Below are positions 38,262 to 45,956 of a stretch of 64,000 nucleotides of DNA, piece after piece. The stretch covers positions 310,001 through 374,000 of the forward strand of contig NZ_JABRWQ010000005.1 in assembly GCF_013249065.1 (NCBI RefSeq), in the 5' to 3' direction. This DNA is from Winogradskyella litoriviva (GTDB lineage Bacteria > Bacteroidota > Bacteroidia > Flavobacteriales > Flavobacteriaceae). A program made the position numbers and the translations under genes. The number at the start of each line of letters is the position of its first letter. Position 1 is the first letter of the stretch. The notes beneath the pieces are model-generated. The model was given only the letters and a program-made list of their open reading frames with translations, searched no databases and had not been told where the DNA came from.

Positions 38262-38501
38262 TTAGATAATAGTAGAAGGACCAATGCGCCTACTTAAATT
38301 ATCTTTAAATTTGAAACCAATAGGTGATATTACCGTGGTATTTTTTGCAGTATAAAACAGTGCCAAGAATGCAGTTAAACTTATTTCCGTAGGAATCAGA
38401 AAAATTGCTACTTTAGAAATTTTGGCAATAAGGCTTGGTGAGAATTTCCTCCAAATTATTGAAGGAATTATAATAATTGATATGGCAATTACTAAGTTCA
38501 A
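38262..38501 (-). CDS. Doubtful small ORF or gene remnant
   Basis: An open frame of 79 codons that can only begin with TTG at 38501, since the frame is closed further up by a stop and holds no ATG. It encodes two hydrophobic stretches (LVIAISIIIIPSIIWR and VAIFLIPTEISLTAFLALFYT) and a basic end. The composition is protein-like, but the missing standard start and the lack of any family make it equally likely to be the remnant of a membrane protein. It lies upstream of pckA, 75 bases away. Confidence 0.3.
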   Translation of the reverse strand: MNLVIAISIIIIPSIIWRKFSPSLIAKISKVAIFLIPTEISLTAFLALFYTAKNTTVISPIGFKFKDNLSRRIGPSTII

Positions 38502-38557
38502 ACCAAGATGATATTTTAATTAGTATCGTAAAGGTAAAAGCATTAATAAATAATATT

Positions 38558-38573
38558 TATGACGAAAGTCATA
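38558..38573. promoter_or_regulatory. Palindrome TATGAC-GAAA-GTCATA
   Basis: A perfect six-base dyad around a 4-base centre, in the 295-base space before bshB1 and the small ORF. The shape, TGAC-N4-GTCA, is like a Crp/Fnr-type site; a related dyad lies at 44387-44398 before the tolC operon. No such regulator is encoded in the window. Confidence 0.4.
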
Positions 38574-38638
38574 CTTTTAGTAAATAGATGATTTTTTAAT
38601 TTATTGTTGAATTGAGTCTATAAAACCTTTATTTATGT

Positions 38639-38652
38639 AAACGAAACCGTTT
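38639..38652. promoter_or_regulatory. Palindrome AAACG-AAAC-CGTTT
   Basis: The dyad AAACG, four bases, CGTTT resembles the CG-containing operators of LacI-family regulators. It lies in the same intergenic space as the TGAC dyad, 145 bases before the bshB1 start. Assignment is by likeness only. The rest of this space (38502-38796) holds no gene I can support. Confidence 0.35.
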
Positions 38653-38796
38653 GCGAAATAGAAGAAAATTAGTATTAGGCACTATTGTTAATATTTTTGA
38701 TAATTGAAGTATGTCTAAAACATTCATTAAATTATATTATTTAAATAGAATAAAGATTTTATATGTTCTATCTTTCCTTCCGGAAAAATTAAAACT

Positions 38797-39525
38797 ATGC
38801 AGATAAAATTAGACATATTAGCGATAGGAGCACATCCAGATGATGTAGAATTGGGATGTGGAGCAACTTTAGCAAAAGAAGTTTCTAAAGGAAAAAAAGT
38901 AGGAATAATAGATTTAACTAGAGGTGAATTAGGAACTAGAGGTACAGCTGAAACAAGAGATGAAGAAGCTTTTAATGCGGCTAAAATTTTAGGAGTTCAA
39001 TCTAGATTTAATATGAGATTTTCGGATGGTTTCTTTTTAAATGATAAAAAGCATCAACTTGAAATTATAAAAATGATTCGTTTCTATCAACCAGAAATAG
39101 TTATTTGTAATGCTATTGCCGATAGACACATAGATCATCCAAAGGGAAGTGATTTGGTGAGTGATGCTTGTTTTTTAAGTGGATTAAAGAAAATTGAGAC
39201 AATTTATGGAGAGAGTAAAGAGCCGCAGCAACCATGGAGGCCAAAGGCAGTTTATCATTATATTCAATGGAAGGATATAGAGCCAGATGTTGTAGTTGAT
39301 GTTTCGGGTTTTATGGATAAAAAAATGGAATCGGTATTAGCTTATAAAACACAGTTTTATGACCCTAATAGCAAAGAACCTGAAACTCCTATATCTAGTA
39401 AAAATTTTACAGATAGTGTAGAGTACAGAGCAAGAAATTTAGGAAGATTAGTTGGTGTAGAACATGCTGAGGGTTATACAGTTGAGCGTTTTGTTGCAAT
39501 AGATTCTTTTTTTGATATAAAATAA
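38797..39525 (+). CDS. bshB1: Bacillithiol biosynthesis deacetylase BshB1
   Basis: A 242-residue zinc hydrolase of the LmbE/PIG-L family that removes the acetyl group from N-acetylglucosaminyl malate on the way to bacillithiol, a low-molecular-weight thiol. The zinc and active-site motif GAHPDDVELGCG is at about residues 11-22, followed by DLTRGELGTRG and the DRHIDHPKGSD loop with the further zinc ligand. The sequence matches the BshB1 subfamily of Bacteroidota as I recall it. It is a single gene with the tRNA-His gene behind it. Confidence 0.93.
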   Translation: MQIKLDILAIGAHPDDVELGCGATLAKEVSKGKKVGIIDLTRGELGTRGTAETRDEEAFNAAKILGVQSRFNMRFSDGFFLNDKKHQLEIIKMIRFYQPEIVICNAIADRHIDHPKGSDLVSDACFLSGLKKIETIYGESKEPQQPWRPKAVYHYIQWKDIEPDVVVDVSGFMDKKMESVLAYKTQFYDPNSKEPETPISSKNFTDSVEYRARNLGRLVGVEHAEGYTVERFVAIDSFFDIK

Positions 39526-39537
39526 ATATAAAAACAC

Positions 39538-39568
39538 TTTGTAGAAAAATGTAATTATTCTACATTTG
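39538..39568 (+). promoter_or_regulatory. Promoter of the tRNA-His gene
   Basis: TTTG (39538-39541), exactly 19 bases, then TACATTTG (39561-39568): a perfect fit to the Bacteroidota consensus TTTG-N19-TAnnTTTG. The tRNA begins 17 bases on. Confidence 0.85.
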
Positions 39569-39584
39569 CAATCCAATTTAAAAT

Positions 39585-39659
39585 GGTGGTTGTAGCTCAG
39601 CTGGTTAGAGCGTCGGTTTGTGGTACCGAAAGTCGCCGGTTCGAACCCGGTCTTCCACC
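39585..39659 (+). tRNA. tRNA-His (anticodon GTG)
   Basis: Cloverleaf read by eye: D-arm GCTC/GAGC, anticodon stem TCGGT/ACCGA with loop TTGTGGT and anticodon GTG, T-arm GCCGG/CCGGT with loop TTCGAAC. The extra G-1 needed for tRNA-His (39585) faces C73. In the acceptor stem pairs 5-68 and 6-67 are both U-U mismatches; the other five pairs are normal. CCA is not encoded in full. A terminator follows. Confidence 0.93.
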
Positions 39660-39668
39660 CAGAAATGC

Positions 39669-39698
39669 AAAGCTTCTCTAATTAGAGAAGCTTTTTTT
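39669..39698 (+). terminator. Terminator after tRNA-His
   Basis: AAAGCTTCTCTA (39669-39680) and TAGAGAAGCTTT (39683-39694) are perfect complements with a 2-base gap at the centre, followed by a T run. Confidence 0.9.
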
Positions 39699-39714
39699 GT
39701 GGGTTTAAACCGAT

Positions 39715-39748
39715 AAAAAAAGTCCTTTTTATTAAAGAGGACTTTTTT
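39715..39748 (-). terminator. Terminator of the M28 peptidase gene pair
   Basis: Minus-strand hairpin: AAAAAAAGTCCT and AGGACTTTTTT arms, with a T run on each side, 24 bases after the stop of the minus-strand peptidase gene. It may also stop transcription from the tRNA side. Confidence 0.75.
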
Positions 39749-39771
39749 TACAGAATTTTATTGCAAACTTT

Positions 39772-41346
39772 TTATTGGGTCTTGTCTACCATAATGCGAT
39801 TTTCTCTATTAGCAAGTTCCCATGCAGTATAAAACACTAAACGTGATCTTGTTTCTAATAAATCGTATTCAATCTTGTCTGGTGTGTCAGACGGTTGATG
39901 GTAATCATCGTGTGTGCCATTGAAGTAAAAAATTACAGGAATATTATTTTTAGCAAAATTGTAATGATCAGACCTGTAATAAAAACGGTTAGGGTCGTTA
40001 TCATCATTGAATTTATAATCTAATTCCATTTGTGTGTATTTTAAGTTTGCTTCTTCAGAAATATTATGTAATTCTGTGCTGAGTTTGTCGCTACCTATGA
40101 GATAAATATAATTTCTAGTCCCAATTGTCCGTTTAGGGTCAGTTCTACCAATCATATCAATATTAAGATTTGCAACAGTATTTTCTAATGGGAAAATAGG
40201 ATTATAATCTGCATAGTACTTTGACCCAAGAAGCCCTTTTTCTTCACCTGTTACATGCAGAAATAATATAGTTCGCTTTGGTCCATAACCTGCTTTTTTA
40301 GCTTCTTTAAAAGCTTGGGCTATTTCTAATATTGCAACAGTGCCAGAGCCATCATCGTCTGCGCCATTATATATTTTGCCATCTTTTATTCCTTCGTGAT
40401 CTAAATGCGCAGAAATTACTATGACTTCATCAGGTTTTTCAGAACCTTTAATATAGGCTAATACATTTTCAGAGTTAATTGACTCAGATCTATTTTCAAT
40501 CTCTAAATTAATAGTAGATTTAATTTTTTTAGATATTGTATCCTCAGAAATGGAGTTGTGTATAGTTTGAGCTAATTCTTTATTTATTAGTAGCGTAATT
40601 AACTTTGTATCCTTGCTTTTTATAATGAGTTGTTTAGAAACATTGGATTCTAGTTGACGCTTGTAAAAAGGCGCATATTTTGTAAATAAATCGTTATCCA
40701 TATATAATAGCCCTTTAGCTCCATTTTCTTTTGCAGCTTCAATTTTATTTGATAATGATTTATAGCCACTAGACCATATTGTTTCTTCGGTAGTTCCTGA
40801 AGTAATAAAATTGCCTTCTAGGTCTTTTGGCTCACCAGTTTTTGCTAAAACAAATTTGCCTTTTACATCTATATTTTTATAATCTGAATAGTTTTCATCA
40901 TCAATGCCATATCCTACATATATAATATCATCTAAGGTTATGTTTTCATTTTTAGTAACACTCATTACTATAAACTGCTTAAAGTTTTCAAACTTTTTTC
41001 CGTTAACATTTAATTGAGCATCAGCCACTTTTTGTTTTTCTAGAGGCACTTCTTGATAATAATCATCTTCACCTAAAGGCGAAGAAATAGCCATTGATTG
41101 ATATTTTTCTTTTAAATATTCAACTGCCATTTTCTGTCCTTTTTCTCCAGTGTTTCTGCCTTCAAATTCATCTGAAGCATATTTATACAACATGGTCTTT
41201 AATTCATCTGACGTAATGGTTTCAGCAAATAGAGTGGGATCAATTATGGATTCTTTTGCAAGTTGAGTATTAGTTTTTTTCTGTGTTGAACTACCACAAC
41301 TTAAAATTAGAAAAGCAATACAATTTACAATTAGTATCTTTTTCAT
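39772..41346 (-). CDS. M28 family aminopeptidase lipoprotein with PA domain
   Basis: A 524-residue exported zinc aminopeptidase: signal with lipobox ILSC (Cys17), a PA (protease-associated) insert at about residues 130-270, and the M28 catalytic domain with zinc ligands in SAHLDHEG and GADDDGSG, the catalytic Glu pair in HVTGEEKGLLGS, the third ligand in LNIDMIGR, and the late SDHYNFA His. It frees N-terminal amino acids from peptides outside the cell. The neighbouring gene is a shorter copy without the PA domain; 30 bases lie between them, same strand. Confidence 0.94.
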   Translation of the reverse strand: MKKILIVNCIAFLILSCGSSTQKKTNTQLAKESIIDPTLFAETITSDELKTMLYKYASDEFEGRNTGEKGQKMAVEYLKEKYQSMAISSPLGEDDYYQEVPLEKQKVADAQLNVNGKKFENFKQFIVMSVTKNENITLDDIIYVGYGIDDENYSDYKNIDVKGKFVLAKTGEPKDLEGNFITSGTTEETIWSSGYKSLSNKIEAAKENGAKGLLYMDNDLFTKYAPFYKRQLESNVSKQLIIKSKDTKLITLLINKELAQTIHNSISEDTISKKIKSTINLEIENRSESINSENVLAYIKGSEKPDEVIVISAHLDHEGIKDGKIYNGADDDGSGTVAILEIAQAFKEAKKAGYGPKRTILFLHVTGEEKGLLGSKYYADYNPIFPLENTVANLNIDMIGRTDPKRTIGTRNYIYLIGSDKLSTELHNISEEANLKYTQMELDYKFNDDNDPNRFYYRSDHYNFAKNNIPVIFYFNGTHDDYHQPSDTPDKIEYDLLETRSRLVFYTAWELANRENRIMVDKTQ

Positions 41347-41376
41347 TATTAGCTTTTGTTAAAATGTTTATTCAAT

Positions 41377-42408
41377 TTAAATGATTTCAGCTTTTAGCCG
41401 TTCTGAAGAATTTGCTAAATACCAAGCTGTTGCAAATATCAATTTCGTTCTTTTTTCTAATAACGGATAATTGATTTTTTCTGCAGTATCAGTTGGCTTT
41501 GTATAATCTTCATGTTCACCGTTAAAAAAGAATATAACAGGAACCCCTTTTAAGGCAAAATTGTAATGATCGGATCTATAATAATAGCGGTTTGGGTCAT
41601 TATCGTCATTATATTTATAATCTAATTCTAAATTTGTAAAAGTTGAATTCGCTTTTTGCGCTATAAAATCTAATTCTGTACTCATTTTATTTGATCCAAT
41701 TAGATATATATAATCTTCATTGTTCTCATGTCTTGGGTCAACTCTACCAATCATATCAATATTTAAGGTAGCGACAGCATTCTCTAGAGGGAAAATTGGA
41801 TTTTCCGTGTAGTACCTAGATCCGTGTAGTCCAACTTCTTCACCTGTTACATGTAAAAAGATAATGCTTCGTTTAGGTCTGTAACCATCTAACGTGGCAT
41901 TACTGAAAGCTTCAGCCATTTCTAATACAGCAGCTGTGCCAGAGCCATTATCGTCTGCACCATTGTAGATTTCTCCATTTTTTATGCCTTCATGGTCTGA
42001 GTGTGCAGAAATATAGATGTATTCATCAGGAAATTCAGATCCTTCAATATACGCTATTATGTTTTGCGAACTATTAAGGTCGTTAGGAAGTACTTCTTTA
42101 GGAACAATTTGATAATAATTTGGATTCGTTTTTGGAGGAAGAATGTTTAGACTTACATATTTATTTCTTATAAAATGACATACCTGATTATGTCCTTCTT
42201 CTCCTGTCATTCTACCTTCGTATTTATCAGCAGATACTTCAACAACATAAGACTTTAATTGTTGGGTATTAATAGTGCTTAGATATTTTTTTACAATATC
42301 TTCATCGCTATAATAAATGCTCTCTTTAAGATTGTCAATTTTCTCGCTATGTCTTATTGTGGCGCATGAACCGACCAAAATAAGGGCAGAGGCAATGAGT
42401 ATTTTCAT
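41377..42408 (-). CDS. M28 family aminopeptidase lipoprotein, short paralogue
   Basis: A 343-residue paralogue of the downstream peptidase. The lipobox VGSC gives Cys15, and the catalytic part keeps SAHSDHEG, GADDNGSG, HVTGEEVGLHGS, LNIDMIGR and SDHYNFA, so all metal and catalytic residues are present. The PA domain (about 140 residues in the copy) is absent: the chain goes straight from the N-terminal YEGRMTGEEGH block to QNIIAYIEGSE. Gene duplication with loss or gain of the PA insert explains the pair. Confidence 0.93.
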   Translation of the reverse strand: MKILIASALILVGSCATIRHSEKIDNLKESIYYSDEDIVKKYLSTINTQQLKSYVVEVSADKYEGRMTGEEGHNQVCHFIRNKYVSLNILPPKTNPNYYQIVPKEVLPNDLNSSQNIIAYIEGSEFPDEYIYISAHSDHEGIKNGEIYNGADDNGSGTAAVLEMAEAFSNATLDGYRPKRSIIFLHVTGEEVGLHGSRYYTENPIFPLENAVATLNIDMIGRVDPRHENNEDYIYLIGSNKMSTELDFIAQKANSTFTNLELDYKYNDDNDPNRYYYRSDHYNFALKGVPVIFFFNGEHEDYTKPTDTAEKINYPLLEKRTKLIFATAWYLANSSERLKAEII

Positions 42409-42527
42409 GTATAATTCTCTTTGGATTTTTAATTGCGTTTCTGTAAACGATTGATTTTGGTAAAAGTAAGATAATTTGATTGAAATGTTTGCGCGGACTA
42501 AATTGAAATTAAAAAAATGAAATTTGA

Positions 42528-42854
42528 TTAAATCTTTCCTTCTATTTGTTTTAATTCAGATTCAGATTCAGAATCTATGGATTTATTTTGGTCGATTTGT
42601 TCCGTTTCAATATTTTTTGGTTTAACGGTTACATTTTTATAAATAGTTAAGGTTAAGGATATAATAGCTAGAAGGAATATATATTGAATTGATTTTGTAT
42701 TATTTTTTACATTTTTACTAATAAATAATAAAACTAAACCACAGACAAAGGCAATAATAATAGGAAGTATAGAAAAACTGTAAAATTTTGAAGAAGATAG
42801 TATTGCAGCAACAATTGCTGAGGTAAACCCAATAACGACAAGAATATTTTTCAT
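42528..42854 (-). CDS. Small membrane protein of unknown function
   Basis: A 108-residue protein with three hydrophobic segments (about residues 3-19, 27-46 and 57-72), then a hydrophilic tail rich in Ser, Glu and Gln, encoded by short GATTCA repeats. There is no recognised family. It stands alone, with 120 bases to the M28 gene on the same strand. Confidence 0.6.
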   Translation of the reverse strand: MKNILVVIGFTSAIVAAILSSSKFYSFSILPIIIAFVCGLVLLFISKNVKNNTKSIQYIFLLAIISLTLTIYKNVTVKPKNIETEQIDQNKSIDSESESELKQIEGKI

Positions 42855-42875
42855 GCTAATATAATTTTTAATTGT

Positions 42876-42895
42876 ATGACAGTCATTAAAAATGA
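42876..42895. promoter_or_regulatory. Cluster of ATGAC/GTCAT half-sites
   Basis: ATGAC and GTCAT (42876-42886, palindrome ATGAC-A-GTCAT) are followed after TAAAA by another ATGAC. They lie 22 bases before the start of the small minus-strand gene. They share half-sites with the TGAC-N4-GTCA dyads at 38558 and 44387. The rest of the space 42855-43113 holds only the tRNA promoter. Confidence 0.35.
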
Positions 42896-43044
42896 CATTT
42901 AAGTAAAATTAATTAAGAATATTAATCAAAATTATAAATAAGTCATCACTAATTATGCCTAATATAAAAATCCCCTTCAAATAGAGATAATTATGACGTA
43001 CAAAATTGTGAATTTATTTTTTTTGAAAAAACTAGGTTAAAATA

Positions 43045-43075
43045 TTTGCCGAAAACAAAAAGGGGTTTATATTTG
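43045..43075 (+). promoter_or_regulatory. Promoter of the tRNA-Ser gene
   Basis: TTTG (43045-43048), 19 bases, then TATATTTG (43068-43075), again a perfect TTTG-N19-TAnnTTTG promoter, as for the tRNA-His gene. Confidence 0.85.
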
Positions 43076-43113
43076 CACCCGCATTTAGGGAATACCTAAT
43101 GAGACTAAACACT

Positions 43114-43198
43114 GGAGAAATGGCAGAGTGGTCGAATGCGGCAGTCTTGAAAACTGTTGAGGGTCACACCTCCGGGGGTTCGAATCCCTCTTTCTCCG
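43114..43198 (+). tRNA. tRNA-Ser (anticodon TGA)
   Basis: Acceptor arms GGAGAAA and TTTCTCC pair fully. The anticodon loop CTTGAAA gives the anticodon TGA, read in a GCAGT/ACTGT stem. A long variable arm, as expected for tRNA-Ser, lies before the T-loop TTCGAAT. G73 is the usual discriminator for Ser. CCA is not encoded. Confidence 0.97.
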
Positions 43199-43206
43199 CA
43201 AAACGA

Positions 43207-43236
43207 AACCCATAACGAAAGTTATGGGTTTTTTTT
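43207..43236 (+). terminator. Terminator after tRNA-Ser
   Basis: AACCCATAAC (43207-43216), loop GAAA, GTTATGGGTT (43221-43230) and then TTTTTT: a perfect 10-pair stem with a stable GNRA loop. Confidence 0.93.
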
Positions 43237-43311
43237 ATTAAAAAAATATTGAGTTTGATAAGTTAATTTAGATTATAAATTATTTTGATTCAATATTTTA
43301 GAAAAATATAA

Positions 43312-44076
43312 TTAGTTAAATTGAACTTTACTTTTTTCTAAAATTATTTTTGCTTTGGTATAGCCTAAATTGAAAATTGTATCAATATTATTCATATTAA
43401 AAGTACTAAACTTCACTAATTCTTGAGGATTAACTACAATATCACAATCTTTAAATTTGTTAATAGACTCTGCCGCTAGTTTTATTTTATAGGCACGTTC
43501 TACTATAGAATACGTGTGTTTTAAATCTTTTATAGCAACTTTTTTTAATGGACTTACATTTACGCCAATAATTTTATCACAAATGGATATTAATGGCTCT
43601 GTTGGGAAATTATTCAATGTTCCTCCATCTACATAATAATCACCATTGATTTCGGTAGGTGTAAAAACTCCAGGAAAAGAAGCTGATGCAATTATAGGTT
43701 TAATAAGTTCTCCTTCACTAAATATTTTTGAGGTTCCTTCAACAATATTTGCAGCAGTTACAAACAAGGGTTTTTCTAAAGCATCAAAGTTATCTCTTGG
43801 AAAAAAAGCTTTTAGGTCATCATAAAAATTAACTGAATTTATAAATCCAGGTTTATTGCGAGCGTATCTATAAGCGCTAAAAATAGTGATAGTTTTAAAA
43901 AAACGTAAAATCTCAGACCAAGAAACACCAGCTGCATATAATCCACCAACTATAGCTCCTGCGCTAGAACCAGAAATATGTGTAGGAAATATACCTTCTT
44001 CTTCCAAAGCTTTTATAACACCAATGTGAGCAGCTCCACGTGCTCCACCTCCAGAAAGTACAAGTCCAATATTCAT
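43312..44076 (-). CDS. Patatin-like phospholipase
   Basis: A 254-residue acyl hydrolase of the bacterial patatin/RssA type. It has the oxyanion loop GGGARGAAH near residue 9, the nucleophile Ser in GSSAGA (about residue 37), and the catalytic Asp in YVDGG (about residue 150), so the Ser-Asp dyad is complete. There is no signal peptide, and it acts probably on lipids from the cytosol. Single gene with a 383-base space to its upstream neighbour, the tolC operon. Confidence 0.93.
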   Translation of the reverse strand: MNIGLVLSGGGARGAAHIGVIKALEEEGIFPTHISGSSAGAIVGGLYAAGVSWSEILRFFKTITIFSAYRYARNKPGFINSVNFYDDLKAFFPRDNFDALEKPLFVTAANIVEGTSKIFSEGELIKPIIASASFPGVFTPTEINGDYYVDGGTLNNFPTEPLISICDKIIGVNVSPLKKVAIKDLKHTYSIVERAYKIKLAAESINKFKDCDIVVNPQELVKFSTFNMNNIDTIFNLGYTKAKIILEKSKVQFN

Positions 44077-44335
44077 AGTGTGGTATATAATTGTTAAACC
44101 AAAGGTATTAAGTAGAATTTATTATATGCTGATAATCATTAATTGATTTATTCTGATTTCAAGAACTAAATTAATCTAAAAAATTAAGATTATAAAACAA
44201 TACTAAATACGTCGATAATTCCTTATATAATCATTTTGATTTTAGATTTTATCTAATCTACAATATGTCTTTTTTGGTTTGGAGTTCTTTTTTTAATAAT
44301 GGTTAAGTCTTATGCTTGAGAAGTTACAAAAATAA

Positions 44336-44354
44336 TGAGCGTGTTTTTCGCTCA
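44336..44354. repeat. Inverted repeat TGAGCG/CGCTCA upstream of the tolC operon
   Basis: TGAGCG (44336-44341) and CGCTCA (44349-44354) pair around a TGTTTTT loop. In the 383-base space 44077-44459 I see this hairpin and the TGAC dyad below, but no ORF, RNA gene or clear promoter. Confidence 0.35.
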
Positions 44355-44386
44355 ATAATTTAATAAAATTAAAAGATAAATTATAC

Positions 44387-44398
44387 TGACAAACGTCA
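44387..44398. promoter_or_regulatory. Palindrome TGAC-AAAC-GTCA before the tolC operon
   Basis: A perfect 4-base dyad with a 4-base centre, about 100 bases before the tolC start. It has the same layout as the dyad at 38558-38573. It may be the operator of an unlinked regulator of the exporter operon. Confidence 0.4.
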
Positions 44399-44495
44399 TG
44401 TTTAATTCTGCTTCTGATCTTTAATTTTACTCAAATTTCATTATTAAATTTTCAATTAATTGATGAATGAATTTATTCACTTGTTATCCATAAAA

Positions 44496-45956
44496 ATGAT
44501 GCGTCTTATTAATACAACATTGCTAATAATACTTTGTATTGTTAATACCTATGGACAAGAAAGAAAAATCAGTCTTTCTGAAGCTTTAGAAATGAGTTAT
44601 TCTAATAACGAGAATATAAAACGCTACGCAGAACGTGTTGAGCAAAAGAATTACGAGGATAAAGCCGCAAAGGGTAATTTTTTACCTTCCATTAATCTTC
44701 TTGGAGGTTATACTTATTTAAGTGAAAATATGGAGGTAAATACATCTCAAGTTCAAAGTTCTTTAGATGATTTAGGAGGAAAATATGGTGCTGCTTTCAT
44801 ACAAGCGTATGGAGATCAGATAGGCCTATCTGGAGTATCTGCAGAAAGTGCATTCAGTACTTTAGTCGGAGTTTTAGAGCAATTTCCTGCATATCCCAAT
44901 GTAACTGTGGACAACCAACAGATTTATACTGCTGCATTAACTGCGACACAACCCATTTTTACAGGTGGAAAAATTATAGCAGCTAAGAAGTATGCCAAGG
45001 CAGAGCTAGAATCTTCTGAAATAGAATTTAAACAAGTTAAAGACGAAATAGCAACTGAGCTTATAGATCGTTATCTCACAGTTGTTTTGTTAAAACAAGT
45101 AATTAAAACACGTCAGCAGGTTTATGATGGTATGGAAACTCACAAAGCACAGACAGAGCGTGCTATACAGTTAGAAATTTTGCCGAAGCATGTTTTATTA
45201 AGAGCAAAAGTCGCTGTGGCTGATGCAGAAAAAGACCTTAATAATGACAAAAACAAACTAAAACTAGCTGAGTTAGCATTGCGAACTACTATGAATTTAC
45301 CAGAATCTGAAGTGTTTACAGTAATGGATAGTATTGGTTACCAAAATCTTTATTTTGATTTTAAAGAGCTATTAGATACAGCTAATTCTAATCAGCCAAT
45401 ATTAGAATTGATTGACCAGAAAGAAATTATGGCTAAACAGGCTTATGCGTTAGAACGATCTAAGTTTATGCCTAATATTGCTGCTTTTGGTACTTATAAC
45501 ATGTTTCGTGAAGATTTACCCATTATTCCTCCAAAATTTATAGTTGGAGTGCAAGCACAGCTTAATATTTTCAATGGTTTTAAAGATGTCAATAAATTAA
45601 AAGCTAGTAAACATCTACAACAGGAAGTAAAGAATGCCAAAGCGTATACCTCACAACAAATTAAACTCCTCGTGGAAAGCAATTATATTAATGCATTGAA
45701 TCAACAAAAATTATATAATAGCCAAATAGCTACTGTAGAACTCGCTAAGGAAAATTTGAGAATTAATATTAGACGTTTTGAAGAAGGTCTTGGTAAATCT
45801 ATCGATGTTATTGATGCATCTTTACTTTACGAAAAGTCTAAAATAGAACAGCTTGTTGCTTTAGATGGTTATTACAAAGCTATTGCTCATTTGTATAGTG
45901 CTATTGGACAACCAGAAAGAATAATACCAATCATTAGTAACCAAATTTTACCATGA
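44496..45956 (+). CDS. TolC family outer membrane efflux protein
   Basis: An outer membrane channel subunit of 486 residues from the chosen ATG at 44496, which leads straight into a signal peptide (MMRLINTTLLIILCIVNTYG-Q). Earlier TTG 44460 and ATG 44463 would add 11-12 residues ahead of it. Two OEP repeats with long helices and Leu/Lys-rich coils follow, typical of TolC. As the first gene of the exporter operon, it forms the outer membrane duct. Its stop overlaps the next start by four bases (ATGA). Confidence 0.92.
   Translation: MMRLINTTLLIILCIVNTYGQERKISLSEALEMSYSNNENIKRYAERVEQKNYEDKAAKGNFLPSINLLGGYTYLSENMEVNTSQVQSSLDDLGGKYGAAFIQAYGDQIGLSGVSAESAFSTLVGVLEQFPAYPNVTVDNQQIYTAALTATQPIFTGGKIIAAKKYAKAELESSEIEFKQVKDEIATELIDRYLTVVLLKQVIKTRQQVYDGMETHKAQTERAIQLEILPKHVLLRAKVAVADAEKDLNNDKNKLKLAELALRTTMNLPESEVFTVMDSIGYQNLYFDFKELLDTANSNQPILELIDQKEIMAKQAYALERSKFMPNIAAFGTYNMFREDLPIIPPKFIVGVQAQLNIFNGFKDVNKLKASKHLQQEVKNAKAYTSQQIKLLVESNYINALNQQKLYNSQIATVELAKENLRINIRRFEEGLGKSIDVIDASLLYEKSKIEQLVALDGYYKAIAHLYSAIGQPERIIPIISNQILP

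Noticed and set aside
44463..44495. A longer TolC start at TTG 44460 or ATG 44463
   Set aside because: The extra 11-12 residues would precede a normal signal peptide that begins at ATG 44496.
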